Shown: piece after piece, positions 1-9,097 of the stretch
Position numbering within the stretch: position 1 is the stretch's first letter
Layout: every line of letters begins with the position of its first letter
Origin: an uncultured Clostridia bacterium
Lineage (GTDB): Bacteria > Bacillota > Clostridia > Christensenellales > UBA1242
DNA length: 64,000 nt
Assembly (NCBI GenBank): GCA_947624415.1
Contig: CANQKH010000004.1
Location: 37,936-101,935 of the forward strand
Reading direction: 5' to 3'
Notes under the pieces: generated by a model
Told to the model about the DNA's origin: nothing
Database searches by the model: none
Seen by the model: the letters and a program-made list of their open reading frames with translations, nothing else
Made by a program: the position numbers and the translations under genes

Positions 1-534
1 GATAATATCTTGGTTCGCTCGCAGACATCTGCTGTCCAGGCAAGAGAGATGGAGGTAAGAAAACCACCATTTAAAATAATTTGCCCTGGTAAAACTTATC
101 GAAATGATAGTGATTCAACGCATAGTCCTGTATTTCATCAACTTGAGGGACTTGTTATAGATGAAAATATCTCAATGGCTGATTTAAAAGCAATGCTTAC
201 AATTCTTATGAAAAGGTTGTATGGTGAGGATACAACTATAAGATTTAGGCCATCTTTCTTTCCTTTTACAGAGCCAAGTATTGAAGTGGATGTTTCTTGT
301 CCTAACTGTCATGGTAAAGGATGTCAAACTTGTAAGGGAACGGGTATGTTGGAATTGCTTGGTGCAGGAATAGTAAATCCAAAGGTGCTTGAGATGTCAG
401 GAATTGATAGCAAGAAATACAGAGGATTTGCTTTTGGTTTTGGACTTGACAGAACTGCAATGATATTAAATAGCATAAATAATATAAGATATTTTTATAG
501 AAATGATATAAGATTCTTAAATCAAATGAAATAG
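1..534 (+). CDS. pheS: Phenylalanine-tRNA ligase alpha subunit, 3' part only
   Basis: This is the C-terminal half of the catalytic alpha subunit of the class II (alpha-beta)2 phenylalanyl-tRNA synthetase, which charges tRNA-Phe in the cytoplasm. The reading frame is open from base 1, so the 5' end lies outside the window; the track's start at base 10 is only an internal GTT/TTG region. Visible motifs are class II motif 2 around [19 protein letters not shown], the PheS-type Cys pairs [16 protein letters not shown], and motif 3 [10 protein letters not shown] close to the C-terminus. It ends 10 bases before pheT, with a Shine-Dalgarno (agaggagaaa) between them, so the two are one operon. Confidence 0.97.
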   Translation, partial: DNILVRSQTSAVQAREMEVRKPPFKIICPGKTYRNDSDSTHSPVFHQLEGLVIDENISMADLKAMLTILMKRLYGEDTTIRFRPSFFPFTEPSIEVDVSCPNCHGKGCQTCKGTGMLELLGAGIVNPKVLEMSGIDSKKYRGFAFGFGLDRTAMILNSINNIRYFYRNDIRFLNQMK

Positions 535-544
535 AGGAGAAAAC

Positions 545-2950
545 ATGAAAGTAACATATAATTGGTTGAAAGAAATGGTGGATATTGATATTTCACCTGA
601 AGAGCTGGCAAAAAAATTAACTTCAGCAGGAATGGAGGTAGAAGAGATTATTTATCAAAACGAACATCTCCATGATGTTGTTGTTGGACGAATTATTCAA
701 ATAGAAAAACATCCTCATGCAGATAGATTGGTTGTATGCAGAGTAGATTTGGGAGGGGGTAAGGTTACTCAAATTTTAACGGCGGCAACAAATGTGTTTG
801 TAGGTGCAGTTGTTCCTGTAAGCCTAGAAGGTGCAGATCTTGTAAATGGAGTAAAGATTCAAAAAACTGTTATGCGTGGTGTTGAATCATGCGGAATGTT
901 TTGTTCTGGAGAAGAATTAGGCATTGATGAAAACTATTACGAAGGAGCTGGCGTTAATGGAATTTTAATTTTACCTTCGAATTTAAAAATTGGACAACCT
1001 ATAGAGGAAGCTTTAATGCTAAATGATGTTGTTTATGATATAGGAATAACACCTAATAGGGCAGATTGCATGAGTGTTATTGGTATTGCACGGGAAGTAT
1101 GTGCTCTTCTTGGTAAAGAGTTGAAAAAAATTAATTTAAATTACAATATAGATGTTTATTCAAAAGATACAGTTAGAAATTATGTAAATGTCGATGTTCA
1201 AACCGATAATTGTCATAGATATATGGCAAGTGCAATTACAGACGTGAAAATAGAAAAATCGCCTCTTTGGCTTAGAGCGAGACTGAATGCTGTTGGTATA
1301 AAACCTATAAATACTATGGTTGACATAACAAATTATGTTCTTATAGAAATGGGACAGCCTTTGCACGCTTTCGATCAGAAAAATATCAGGGGAAGTCATA
1401 TAATTGTTAGACAGGCAAAACCTGGAGAAACAATTAGTGTTCTAAATCATAATAGTTATGACTTGACAGAAGAAAATATGGTTATAGCTGACGATGAAGG
1501 TCCAATGGTCATTGCCGGTGTTATTGGCGGGGTAGATTCTTGTATAACCGATGAAACAAAAATATCGGTTTTAGAAAGTGCTGTGTTTGATTTGAAATCC
1601 ATACGTATTACAAGCAGAAAACTTGGAGTGAGGACAGATTCTTCTGCAAGATATGAAAAAGGAGTTAATGTAGCTAATGCAGAATTGGGCTTGGCTAGGG
1701 CATTGCATCTTGTTACGGAATTGGGCTGTGGACGTGTTGTTCGTGGTGTTATAGATATATGTAACAAAAAGAATGAAGCAAGAGAGGTTGTTGGGTCAAT
1801 AAAATTAATAAATGACATACTTGGGGTTGAAATTCCAACAGCGGATATGGTTAGAATTCTTAATAATTTAGGAATTCAAACAAAGGCTTATGGTGATAAA
1901 CTTAATTGTAAAGTTCCTCCTTATAGGGAAGACATTGAAAATGACTATGATTTAGCAGAAGAAATTATAAGGCTTTATGGATATGATGTTTATGACAATT
2001 TAAATTATAATTTATTTGAGAATGCGACTATAACAGAAGGGCATACACATCCAAGATTAAGCCTTGAACGAAAATACAGGAATGCGTTAATAGAAAGAGG
2101 ATTTTATGAAAACATTTCTTACACTTTAGTTTCGGGAAAAATAAATGAAATGTTATTATTGCCTGATGATGATTATAAAATAGTAAGAATTGCCAATCCA
2201 ATAAGTGAAAGTATATCTTGTATGAGAACTTCACTAGCACATTCATTATTTCAAAATATAAATTATAATTTAAGTGTTGGAAATAAAGATTTAAGAATAT
2301 TTGAATTTGGTAAAGCGTTTAGGGCTAAAACTCTCCCTTTGCAAGAATTGCCTTATGAGGATAATATGTTGGCAATTGCTGTTTGTGAAGATGGGTATAG
2401 TTTCTTTGACTTAAAAGGAGTTTTAGAATCGTTATTAAGCAAAACGTCTTTAAAATACACTTTGGTTCGTTCAAACAAAAGTTTTCTACATTTAGGTGTA
2501 TCAGCAGACGTTTTGGATGAAAATGGCATAGTTGTAGCATCTTTTGGTAAAATTCATCCTGTTGTTGCCAAAAACTACGACATACCAGTTAATGTATTCT
2601 ATTGTGAAGTCAACACACAATATCTAGCAGATTTACCAGAAAAGGTTTACAATGTAAAATCAATTTCAAAATATCCAATAGTAGAAAGGGATATTTCTGT
2701 TGTTGTCAATGAAAATGTTACTGTAGAAGAGATATTGACTTCAATAAAATCTGCTTGCGGCATCTTGTATTATGATAGTTATTTGTTTGACATATATAGA
2801 AACAATTCTTTGGGAGAGAATAAGAAGAGTTTAGCTTTTAAAATAAAACTTTCTGATATAAATAAAACATTAACTGATGATGAAGTTCAAAATGTTGTTA
2901 ATAAGGTTTTGAAGGCATTATCTTATAAACATGGAGCGGTTTTAAGATGA
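545..2950 (+). CDS. pheT: Phenylalanine-tRNA ligase beta subunit
   Basis: Full-length beta subunit (801 residues, normal for the family). It carries the EMAP/Arc1p-like tRNA-binding domain near residues 40-150, the B3/B4 editing domain that hydrolyses mischarged Tyr-tRNA-Phe (around residues 210-390), the B5 domain (near 410-470), the catalytic-like core, and a C-terminal ferredoxin-like anticodon-binding domain (last about 90 residues, KSISKYPIVERDISVVV). The start is the ATG after a clear Shine-Dalgarno. The stop codon overlaps the next start as ATGA, so the cysteine desulfurase is probably translationally coupled. No oddities seen. Confidence 0.97.
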   Translation: MKVTYNWLKEMVDIDISPEELAKKLTSAGMEVEEIIYQNEHLHDVVVGRIIQIEKHPHADRLVVCRVDLGGGKVTQILTAATNVFVGAVVPVSLEGADLVNGVKIQKTVMRGVESCGMFCSGEELGIDENYYEGAGVNGILILPSNLKIGQPIEEALMLNDVVYDIGITPNRADCMSVIGIAREVCALLGKELKKINLNYNIDVYSKDTVRNYVNVDVQTDNCHRYMASAITDVKIEKSPLWLRARLNAVGIKPINTMVDITNYVLIEMGQPLHAFDQKNIRGSHIIVRQAKPGETISVLNHNSYDLTEENMVIADDEGPMVIAGVIGGVDSCITDETKISVLESAVFDLKSIRITSRKLGVRTDSSARYEKGVNVANAELGLARALHLVTELGCGRVVRGVIDICNKKNEAREVVGSIKLINDILGVEIPTADMVRILNNLGIQTKAYGDKLNCKVPPYREDIENDYDLAEEIIRLYGYDVYDNLNYNLFENATITEGHTHPRLSLERKYRNALIERGFYENISYTLVSGKINEMLLLPDDDYKIVRIANPISESISCMRTSLAHSLFQNINYNLSVGNKDLRIFEFGKAFRAKTLPLQELPYEDNMLAIAVCEDGYSFFDLKGVLESLLSKTSLKYTLVRSNKSFLHLGVSADVLDENGIVVASFGKIHPVVAKNYDIPVNVFYCEVNTQYLADLPEKVYNVKSISKYPIVERDISVVVNENVTVEEILTSIKSACGILYYDSYLFDIYRNNSLGENKKSLAFKIKLSDINKTLTDDEVQNVVNKVLKALSYKHGAVLR

Positions 2951-4065
2951 TTTATCTTGATAATGCTGCAACAACAAAAATGTATGAAGAATGTGCAGAC
3001 ATTTATAAAGAATATGCCTGCAATTCTTTTTATAATCCTTCTGCTGAATATAGAGTTGCGTTAGAAATAGCAAAAAAAATCAACCAAGTTAGAGACTTAA
3101 TACTTAAAAAATTAGGTGCAAGTAAAGGCAATATCGTTTTTACTAGTGGGGCAACTGAAAGTAATAATTTGGCAATTCTGGGAAGTAAAAGAAATGGAAA
3201 ATATGAATATATTTTTTCGCAAGGGGCTCACCCAAGTGTTTACAATGTTGCCAACGAATTAAAAAGACAGGGCTTTATTGTTCATTTTGTTGGTCTCAAC
3301 TCTAATGGACAAGTTGATTATGATAAAATATCATCACTTATAAATGAAAATACAAGACTGGTTTCGGTAATCCATGTGAACAACGAAACAGGTGCTGTAA
3401 ATGATTTAAAAAAGATTTCTTTGATGATTCGACAAAAGTCTAAAAACGTATTGTTTCATGTTGATGGGGTTCAAGCGTTTTGTAAAATTGCTTTTAACCT
3501 AGATGAATTAGATGTTGACCTTTATACTATTTCATCGCATAAGTTTCATGGGCCAAAAGGAGTTGGGGCGCTTTATGTAAAAAACATTAATGCATTAAAA
3601 CCAATAGTTTTTGGGGGTGGACAAGAAAATGGTTATAGGTCTGGCACTGAAAATGTTAGTGGTATAATTGCCATGGGCAAAGCAATTGAAATGATAAATA
3701 TTGAAGATAACTATAAAAAAATAGAAAGCCTGCGAAATAATTTTTTGTCAAATTTAAAAAATGTTGAAGGCGTTAAGATAACGGCAGGTCAAAGTCCTTA
3801 TATTTTAAGTATTTCATTTAAGGGAGTTAATGGTGAAACGCTTATGAGGGCATTGCAAGATAAAGGTGTCTTGGTTGGAAAAGGAAGTGCTTGTTCCTCA
3901 AAAAAATCAGGTAATAGAGTGCTTGAAAGCATGGGAATTCCTTTGGAAGAAATAAAATCTCATATTAGAGTTTCATTTAGTGAGTTGAATACATTAGAGG
4001 AAGTAGAAGAGGCAAGTAAAATTATAGTTAATGTTTATAATGATATAAGGGAGAAGATTTCATGA
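2947..4065 (+). CDS. iscS: Cysteine desulfurase (NifS/IscS family), probable sulfur donor for ThiI
   Basis: A PLP enzyme that removes sulfur from cysteine and carries it as a persulfide. The PLP lysine is in SSHKFHGPKGVGALYV and the persulfide cysteine in the flexible loop GSACSSKK. Its 372 residues are typical of the short class of IscS-like proteins. Start and stop overlap pheT and thiI by four bases on each side. Direct coupling to thiI matches the nifZ-thiI pair of Bacillus, where the desulfurase feeds tRNA 4-thiouridine synthesis, so I infer a dedicated role in tRNA thiolation rather than general Fe-S assembly; no iscU-like gene is nearby. The symbol iscS is a family label only. Confidence 0.93.
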   Translation: MIYLDNAATTKMYEECADIYKEYACNSFYNPSAEYRVALEIAKKINQVRDLILKKLGASKGNIVFTSGATESNNLAILGSKRNGKYEYIFSQGAHPSVYNVANELKRQGFIVHFVGLNSNGQVDYDKISSLINENTRLVSVIHVNNETGAVNDLKKISLMIRQKSKNVLFHVDGVQAFCKIAFNLDELDVDLYTISSHKFHGPKGVGALYVKNINALKPIVFGGGQENGYRSGTENVSGIIAMGKAIEMINIEDNYKKIESLRNNFLSNLKNVEGVKITAGQSPYILSISFKGVNGETLMRALQDKGVLVGKGSACSSKKSGNRVLESMGIPLEEIKSHIRVSFSELNTLEEVEEASKIIVNVYNDIREKIS

Positions 4066-5225
4066 ATGTTTTATTATTGAGATTTGGGGAGTTATATTTA
4101 AAAGGAAATAACAGATATATTTTTGAACAACAACTTATTAATAATATAAAGTCTAAACTGAGCGGAGAAAATTTTAAATTTGAAAAAACATTTGGAAGGT
4201 ATGTAATAAGTGAATACGATAAAAGTAGAGAAAAGTTTATAATTGAAAAATTGAGGCAAGTTTTTGGACTATATAGTTTGAGCCCAGCAATGGAAGTAGA
4301 AGCAATCATACAAAAAATAGAAGAGGCGGCAAAAAATGTAAACCTCTCGTGTGGTAATACCTTTAAAGTTGCTGTAAAAAGAGCAGATAAAAGATTTCCT
4401 ATAACATCTATGGAATTAGCAAAAGAGCTTGGCGGTGTAATTTTAGAAAAAAATCCAGAGGCGAAAGTTGATCTTTATGATCCGCAATTTGTGTTTAATG
4501 TAGATATAAGATTAAATGGTAAGGCTTATATATATACTGAAATTATAAAATGTCAAGGTGGATTGCCTTTAGGCTCGGCTGGCAAAGGCTTATTGTTGCT
4601 TTCTGGCGGTATAGATAGTCCGGTTGCCGGGTATTTGATGGCGAAAAGAGGGCTGGTATTTGATGCATTGCATTTTCATAGTTATCCCTACACGTCAGAA
4701 CAGGCAAAAGATAAGGTTTTAGAATTAACTAAAAAATTAACAAATTACGTTGGGGATGTTAATTTGCATATTATATCATTTACAAAAGTGCAAGAGTCGA
4801 TTCATATGAATTGTTCAAGTGAGTATATGATTACGATTATGAGAAGAATAATGATGAGGATTGCAGAAAAAATATGCGAAAAAAATAATCTTCAATCTAT
4901 TATAACGGGTGAAAGTTTGGGACAGGTCGCCAGTCAAACTATGCAAAGCATGACAGTTACTGGTCAAGTTGTAAAAACATTGCCAATATTTAGACCTTGT
5001 ATTGCGATGGACAAGGAGGAGATTATGGCAATTGCAAAACAATTAGAAACTTACGAAATATCAATTTTGCCTTATGAAGATTGCTGCACTGTTTTCCTGC
5101 CAAAAAATCCAGTTATTAAACCAACAATAGAAAAAGTCTTAAAAGAAGAGGCGAAAATTAATGTAGAGAAGTTGGTTGAAGAATGCTTGGCCAATGAAGA
5201 ACTAATTCAAATAAAAAGAGCGTAG
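4062..5225 (+). CDS. thiI: tRNA 4-thiouridine synthase ThiI
   Basis: ATP-dependent sulfurtransferase that makes s4U at position 8 of tRNA. It has an N-terminal ferredoxin-like/THUMP region (about residues 1-165) and a PP-loop ATPase core with the P-loop LLLLSGGIDSPVAGYLM near residue 180. The conserved cysteine motif YEDCCTVFLP sits near residue 345. At 387 residues it lacks the C-terminal rhodanese domain of the E. coli enzyme, as is usual in Gram-positive bacteria, where the neighbouring desulfurase supplies persulfide directly. It overlaps the desulfurase by ATGA and is followed by a terminator, so it is the last gene of pheS-pheT-desulfurase-thiI. Confidence 0.96.
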   Translation: MNVLLLRFGELYLKGNNRYIFEQQLINNIKSKLSGENFKFEKTFGRYVISEYDKSREKFIIEKLRQVFGLYSLSPAMEVEAIIQKIEEAAKNVNLSCGNTFKVAVKRADKRFPITSMELAKELGGVILEKNPEAKVDLYDPQFVFNVDIRLNGKAYIYTEIIKCQGGLPLGSAGKGLLLLSGGIDSPVAGYLMAKRGLVFDALHFHSYPYTSEQAKDKVLELTKKLTNYVGDVNLHIISFTKVQESIHMNCSSEYMITIMRRIMMRIAEKICEKNNLQSIITGESLGQVASQTMQSMTVTGQVVKTLPIFRPCIAMDKEEIMAIAKQLETYEISILPYEDCCTVFLPKNPVIKPTIEKVLKEEAKINVEKLVEECLANEELIQIKRA

Positions 5226-5240
5226 TTTTAAGTGTGTTGT

Positions 5241-5272
5241 AAAAGGTGCATTTTACTGATGCTCTTTTTTTA
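5241..5272 (+). terminator. Terminator after thiI
   Basis: An imperfect stem, AAAAGG(T)GCAT paired with ATGCTCTTTT with one bulged T and a seven-base loop, runs into a T tract. It lies 15 bases after the thiI stop and would end the pheST-thiI transcript. Confidence 0.65.
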
Positions 5273-5292
5273 TGTCATTAATAAGGCTAGTT

Positions 5293-5399
5293 AATGTATT
5301 ATGCAAAAATATGTATAATGCATTATTTTTATTAATCAGGAATTTATAAACTTGCATATTATGCAATATATATCAAAAATGAATGAATAAATATGCAAA
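5293..5399. promoter_or_regulatory. Cluster of ARG-box-like sites upstream of argR
   Basis: The 305-bp gap before argR is full of related AT-rich half-sites. ATGAATAAATATGCAAA at 5383-5399 matches the Bacillus ARG box (ATGAATAAAAATKCAAK, from memory) at all but one position. TTGCATATTATGCAA at 5352-5366 is a perfect 15-nt palindrome. AATGTATTATGCA and TGTATAATGCATT at 5293-5324 form an imperfect palindrome. All lie upstream of the probable argR promoter, and a further ATGAAT-N8-ATTCAT lies at 5457-5476 in the leader. I infer ArgR autoregulation; the binding itself is not shown by sequence alone. Confidence 0.6.
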
Positions 5400-5405
5400 A
5401 AACAC

Positions 5406-5434
5406 TTGCATAATTATAAATAATGTTGTATAAT
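5406..5434 (+). promoter_or_regulatory. Probable sigma-A promoter of argR
   Basis: TTGCAT, a 17-base spacer and TATAAT. The predicted leader is about 90 nt and holds an ATGAAT-N8-ATTCAT inverted repeat (5457-5476) that could serve as an ArgR operator. Confidence 0.65.
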
Positions 5435-5530
5435 AATCAAAAATGAATGAATAATGATGAATTTATATTTATTCATAAATCGCTACATTTGGCTTAAATA
5501 GGGAGATATAGCGTTTAAAGGAGAAAGAAT

Positions 5531-5983
5531 ATGGCTAGGAGTGCCAGACAGTCAAAAATCTTGGAACTTATTTCTACAAAGGAAATAGAGACGCAAGACG
5601 AACTCGCCAGAGAGTTAAGAAATGCAAATTTTGAAATTACACAGGCAACCATTTCCAGAGATATAAAGGAATTAGGATTGACTAAGATTTTGTCAAGTTC
5701 TGGGAAATATAAATATTGTTTTGTAGGCTCTGATGAGCAATTAATTTCCAATAAGTATATTTCTATTTTTAAGGAATCCGTTATATCTGTTAAAATTGCA
5801 ATGAACCTTGTAGTTGTTAGAACTATGAAAGGTATGGGGGCCGGCGTATCAAGTTTTGTGGATAAACTTAATATAAATGAACTTATGGGTGCTGTTAACG
5901 GCGATGATACTGTTATGCTTATTTTCCCAACTACGACGACAGCAAGTCAAGCAGTAGTTACTTTAAATGATATGCTTAAATAG
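5531..5983 (+). CDS. argR: Arginine repressor ArgR/AhrC
   Basis: Hexameric arginine-responsive regulator that represses arginine biosynthesis and, in Bacillus, activates catabolism. Residues 1-70 form the winged helix (TQDELARELRNANFEITQATISRDIKELGL). The C-terminal arginine-binding and oligomerisation domain ends with the VNGDDTVMLIFPT segment that contributes the two aspartates binding arginine across subunits. Its 150 residues are normal. The start follows aaaggagaaagaat. It precedes recN and spoIVB, the same order as ahrC-recN-spoIVB in B. subtilis. Autoregulation is suggested by the ARG-box-like sites upstream. No arginine biosynthesis gene lies in this window. Confidence 0.96.
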   Translation: MARSARQSKILELISTKEIETQDELARELRNANFEITQATISRDIKELGLTKILSSSGKYKYCFVGSDEQLISNKYISIFKESVISVKIAMNLVVVRTMKGMGAGVSSFVDKLNINELMGAVNGDDTVMLIFPTTTTASQAVVTLNDMLK

Positions 5984-5998
5984 GGCTAGAGGTGAAAA

Positions 5999-7666
5999 AT
6001 GTTGCAATCATTATCAATAAAAAATGTTGCTTTGATATCAAAGTTAGATATAGAATTTGGAAAAGGATTAAATATTTTGTTAGGTGAAACTGGGGCAGGA
6101 AAAAGTATTATTTTCGATGCTCTTAATTTTGTTTTAGGAGATAAGGCCGACAAAACTTTGATACGCTATGGTGAAAATGAAATGCGAGTGGATGCTGTTT
6201 TTGATAATCTTTCTACAAATACAATGGCTCAATTATCCAATTTGGGTTTTGAAGGAAGTGAAATTGCATTGTCAAGAGCATTAAATAATGAGGGAAAAAC
6301 AAGTATTAGGATAAATGGCCTTCCAACCATTCAAAGTGTTTTACGCGAAGTTGGTAAAATTTTGGTTGATAGTTATTCTCAGCATGAAAGTATAGATTTG
6401 CTAAAAACTAAGAACCATCTCAATATGCTTGACAAGTTTGGCGGAAGAGAAATAGAAGTAATTAAAGGAACATTAAAAGATAAATTTGAATGTTTAAAAG
6501 AGATTAATAATAAAATAAATGCTTTGGGTGGAGATGAATATGATAGAGAACGCAGAAAATCACTTTTAGAATTTCAAATAAAAGAAATTGAAGACGCAAA
6601 TCTTTCTATAGGTGAAGATTTAGATATAGATGAAAAATTAAAAATCATTGAAAATGCAGAGAAGATTAAATTGGCCATATCAGAATGCGAGAACAATTTA
6701 GTTGAAGGAAATAATGCTTGCGTAAATCAGTTGTATAATTCTATCAATGCACTTTCCAATCTTAACGGCTTTAGTAATATAGATGATTTAAATGAAAGAT
6801 TAAAAAGTGTAATGATTGAAGTTGAGGATATCAGTGAAACTCTAAAAGATATATATAATTCTACATATTTTGATGATAGGGAATTTGAAGAATTGGATAA
6901 GAGAAGAGACCTTATAAAATCATTAAAAAAGAAATATGGAGGCACTATTGAAAGTGCACTTGAATATCTGGATAAAATTAAAGATGAATACTGTAACTTA
7001 GAAAATAGCGAAACTTTAATTTTAGAATTGCAAAAAAAGCAAAAAGAGATCATGCTTGAATTGGAGGGTTTAAGCGATAAACTAAACTTCCAAAGAAGGG
7101 AGGCTTCTAAAGTAATAAAAGAAAAACTACTTGCCGAACTTAGTCAACTTGGTATGAAATCAAGTAAATTTGATGTTAATTTTAAAAGACTAGAAAATAT
7201 AACTCCAAATGGTTATGATGATGTTGAATTTGTTTTTTCGGCAAACAAGGGACAAGAAGTTAAATCGCTTTCCAAAACGGCATCTGGTGGAGAATTAAAT
7301 AGATTTATGTTGGCATTAAAAAATATATTTGCAGAAATGGAGGGAGCAGAAACGTTGATATTTGACGAAATTGATGCGGGCATAAGTGGCGAAACGGGAA
7401 AAATGGTTGGAGCAAAGTTAAATAATATAACCAAACACTTTCAAATTATATGTATAACTCATTTACCTCAGGTTGCCTGCTATGGTGATGATTTCTATGT
7501 TGTATCAAAGAAAGAATTAGAAGATGGGACTATAACAGAAATAAAGCATTTAAATAATGATGAAATAGACGAAAATATTTCAAAATTAATTGTTGGAAAT
7601 GATATAACACCGATGGCAACAAATCAAATTAATGATATGCGTTTAAAATTAAAGAATAAAATATAA
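5999..7666 (+). CDS. recN: DNA repair protein RecN
   Basis: SMC-like ATPase that gathers DNA ends and helps start recombinational repair of double-strand breaks. The Walker A motif LLGETGAGKSIIFDALNFVLG is near residue 30. A long coiled-coil region spans roughly residues 160-370, with a globular insert. The ABC signature SKTASGGELNRFMLALK and Walker B TLIFDEIDAGISGETG lie near residues 425-465, followed by the H-loop THLPQVA. Its 555 residues are typical. It sits 15 bases after argR with gaggtgaaaa as ribosome binding site, so it is co-transcribed with argR; a hairpin follows directly. Confidence 0.96.
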   Translation: MLQSLSIKNVALISKLDIEFGKGLNILLGETGAGKSIIFDALNFVLGDKADKTLIRYGENEMRVDAVFDNLSTNTMAQLSNLGFEGSEIALSRALNNEGKTSIRINGLPTIQSVLREVGKILVDSYSQHESIDLLKTKNHLNMLDKFGGREIEVIKGTLKDKFECLKEINNKINALGGDEYDRERRKSLLEFQIKEIEDANLSIGEDLDIDEKLKIIENAEKIKLAISECENNLVEGNNACVNQLYNSINALSNLNGFSNIDDLNERLKSVMIEVEDISETLKDIYNSTYFDDREFEELDKRRDLIKSLKKKYGGTIESALEYLDKIKDEYCNLENSETLILELQKKQKEIMLELEGLSDKLNFQRREASKVIKEKLLAELSQLGMKSSKFDVNFKRLENITPNGYDDVEFVFSANKGQEVKSLSKTASGGELNRFMLALKNIFAEMEGAETLIFDEIDAGISGETGKMVGAKLNNITKHFQIICITHLPQVACYGDDFYVVSKKELEDGTITEIKHLNNDEIDENISKLIVGNDITPMATNQINDMRLKLKNKI

Positions 7667-7673
7667 AAAAATG

Positions 7674-7704
7674 AATAGACTAACTGATAGTTAGTCTATT
7701 TTTT
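7674..7704 (+). terminator. Terminator between recN and spoIVB
   Basis: A perfect 12-bp stem, AATAGACTAACT and AGTTAGTCTATT around a three-base loop, is followed by a T run that merges into the spoIVB Shine-Dalgarno (tttttggagga). It would separate argR-recN expression from that of spoIVB, which is expected to be forespore-specific, or let only a fraction of transcripts through. Confidence 0.85.
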
Positions 7705-7716
7705 GGAGGATAAAGG

Positions 7717-8922
7717 TTGAAGCGGTGGAAATTTTTAATCATTGTAAGCGTATTTATTGGACTTTGTCTTTGCTTTGTAGATATTAAGTTTTATGAAATA
7801 GCGTGTATTCCTGAAAACTTTTATGTTAACTTTGATGAAGTTGACAGAGCAAACAAAGAAAATATTTTTGGCCGCTTAGTTAGTGTATCGTTAAAAGAAA
7901 AAGATATTAAAACAGGAGATAAAAGAGAAAATGAAGGGGAGTTTATAGTAAAATTGTTTGGGTTTTTGCCTATTAAAAAGATTAAGGTTAATTTGTTGCC
8001 TGAAGAGGAGGTTTATATAGGGGGGATTCCCATTGGTTTAACAATTCATTCTCAAGGTGCGATGGTAATAAGTGATACAATGATTGAGGATTTGACAATT
8101 ATTAAAAATGAAAAATTGCAAAATGGAGATATAATCAAGGAGATTGATGGGAAAAGTATAGGAAGCATTGATGACATACAAAATATTGTAAATTCGACAA
8201 AAAACGACAGCGTGCAAGTGCTTTTACAGCGAGATAACAAGGAAAAGTTGTCTACTCTGCCTATAATAAAAAATAAAGAAGGCGAAAAGAAACTTGGAAT
8301 TTGGGTTAGAGATGATTTATCAGGCATTGGGACATTGACATTTGTAAGGAAAGATAGTAAAGAGTTTGCGGCATTAGGACACGCCATAACTAGTGGAAAG
8401 GATAACAATATTATTCCAATTAATGGAGGAGAAATCTATAACGCTTCACTTATAAACATAGAAAAAGGATTAAAAAATAAGCCAGGGGAACTGAGATGTG
8501 TTTTTGTTCAAAGAGATAAGCAGGGTGAAATTGAAAAGAACACTAATGTTGGCATATATGGAAGAATCGAAAATATAGAAAACATTGTCGATTTAAATAA
8601 AACTATTAATTTAGGGGGAAGACTAAGTGTAAAACCTGGAAAGGCAAAATTAGTTTCTAATATTAGTGGAATTAATGAAGAATATGAAATAGAAATAATA
8701 AAAGCAAATTATCAATCAAAATCAACAGACAAAAGTTTAGTTATAAGGGTAACAGATAGAAGATTGCTTGAATTGACAGGAGGAATTGTTCAGGGTATGA
8801 GCGGCTCACCAATAATTCAAAATGGCAAATTAGTTGGTGCGGTAACTCATGTTTTCGTAGCCGATCCCACAAAAGGTTATGGTGTTTATAGCGATTGGAT
8901 GTTGGAACAATTTGATTTATAA
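7717..8922 (+). CDS. spoIVB: SpoIVB, serine peptidase of the sigma-K checkpoint
   Basis: S55-family peptidase made in the forespore and secreted into the space between forespore and mother cell, where it triggers pro-sigma-K processing. The start is a TTG with a strong ggagg seven bases upstream. Residues 5-25 form a membrane anchor. A PDZ domain covers about residues 95-195 (IGLTIHSQGAMVISDT). The peptidase domain follows with ALGHAITSG and the catalytic serine in GGIVQGMSGSPIIQNGKLVG, ending in the conserved HVFVADPTKGYGVY. The 401 residues fit the family. In many spore-formers spo0A follows, but here a convergent recombinase gene does. It is flanked by terminators on both sides. Confidence 0.96.
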   Translation: MKRWKFLIIVSVFIGLCLCFVDIKFYEIACIPENFYVNFDEVDRANKENIFGRLVSVSLKEKDIKTGDKRENEGEFIVKLFGFLPIKKIKVNLLPEEEVYIGGIPIGLTIHSQGAMVISDTMIEDLTIIKNEKLQNGDIIKEIDGKSIGSIDDIQNIVNSTKNDSVQVLLQRDNKEKLSTLPIIKNKEGEKKLGIWVRDDLSGIGTLTFVRKDSKEFAALGHAITSGKDNNIIPINGGEIYNASLINIEKGLKNKPGELRCVFVQRDKQGEIEKNTNVGIYGRIENIENIVDLNKTINLGGRLSVKPGKAKLVSNISGINEEYEIEIIKANYQSKSTDKSLVIRVTDRRLLELTGGIVQGMSGSPIIQNGKLVGAVTHVFVADPTKGYGVYSDWMLEQFDL

Positions 8923-8948
8923 AAAAGAGCATTTAAATGCTCTTTTTT
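8922..8948. terminator. Bidirectional terminator after spoIVB
   Basis: AAAAAGAGCATTTAAATGCTCTTTTTT is a near-perfect palindrome with A and T runs on its two sides. It starts at the spoIVB stop codon and could also stop transcription arriving from the recombinase side. Confidence 0.85.
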
Positions 8949-8991
8949 ACGTCTAGTATGTTATGTTTTAATAATATTTACATAATACCAA

Positions 8992-9054
8992 AAAGGAGTT
9001 GCATACTGATTGTAACAACTCCTTTCCGGTTAATGTGAAGCATATCTCCTTCAC
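8992..9054. repeat. Two tandem hairpins downstream of the recombinase gene
   Basis: AAAGGAGTTG (8992-9001) pairs with CAACTCCTTT (9016-9025), and GTGAAG (9035-9040) pairs with CTTCAC (9049-9054). Neither has the T run of a terminator in the minus direction. They occupy the 150-bp gap between spoIVB and the 3' end of the recombinase gene. Their function is unknown; a weak terminator or a recombination site are both possible. Confidence 0.4.
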
Positions 9055-9097
9055 ACTATTATCTTGTGCAGTATTAGTAATATTATGCATTACAATT

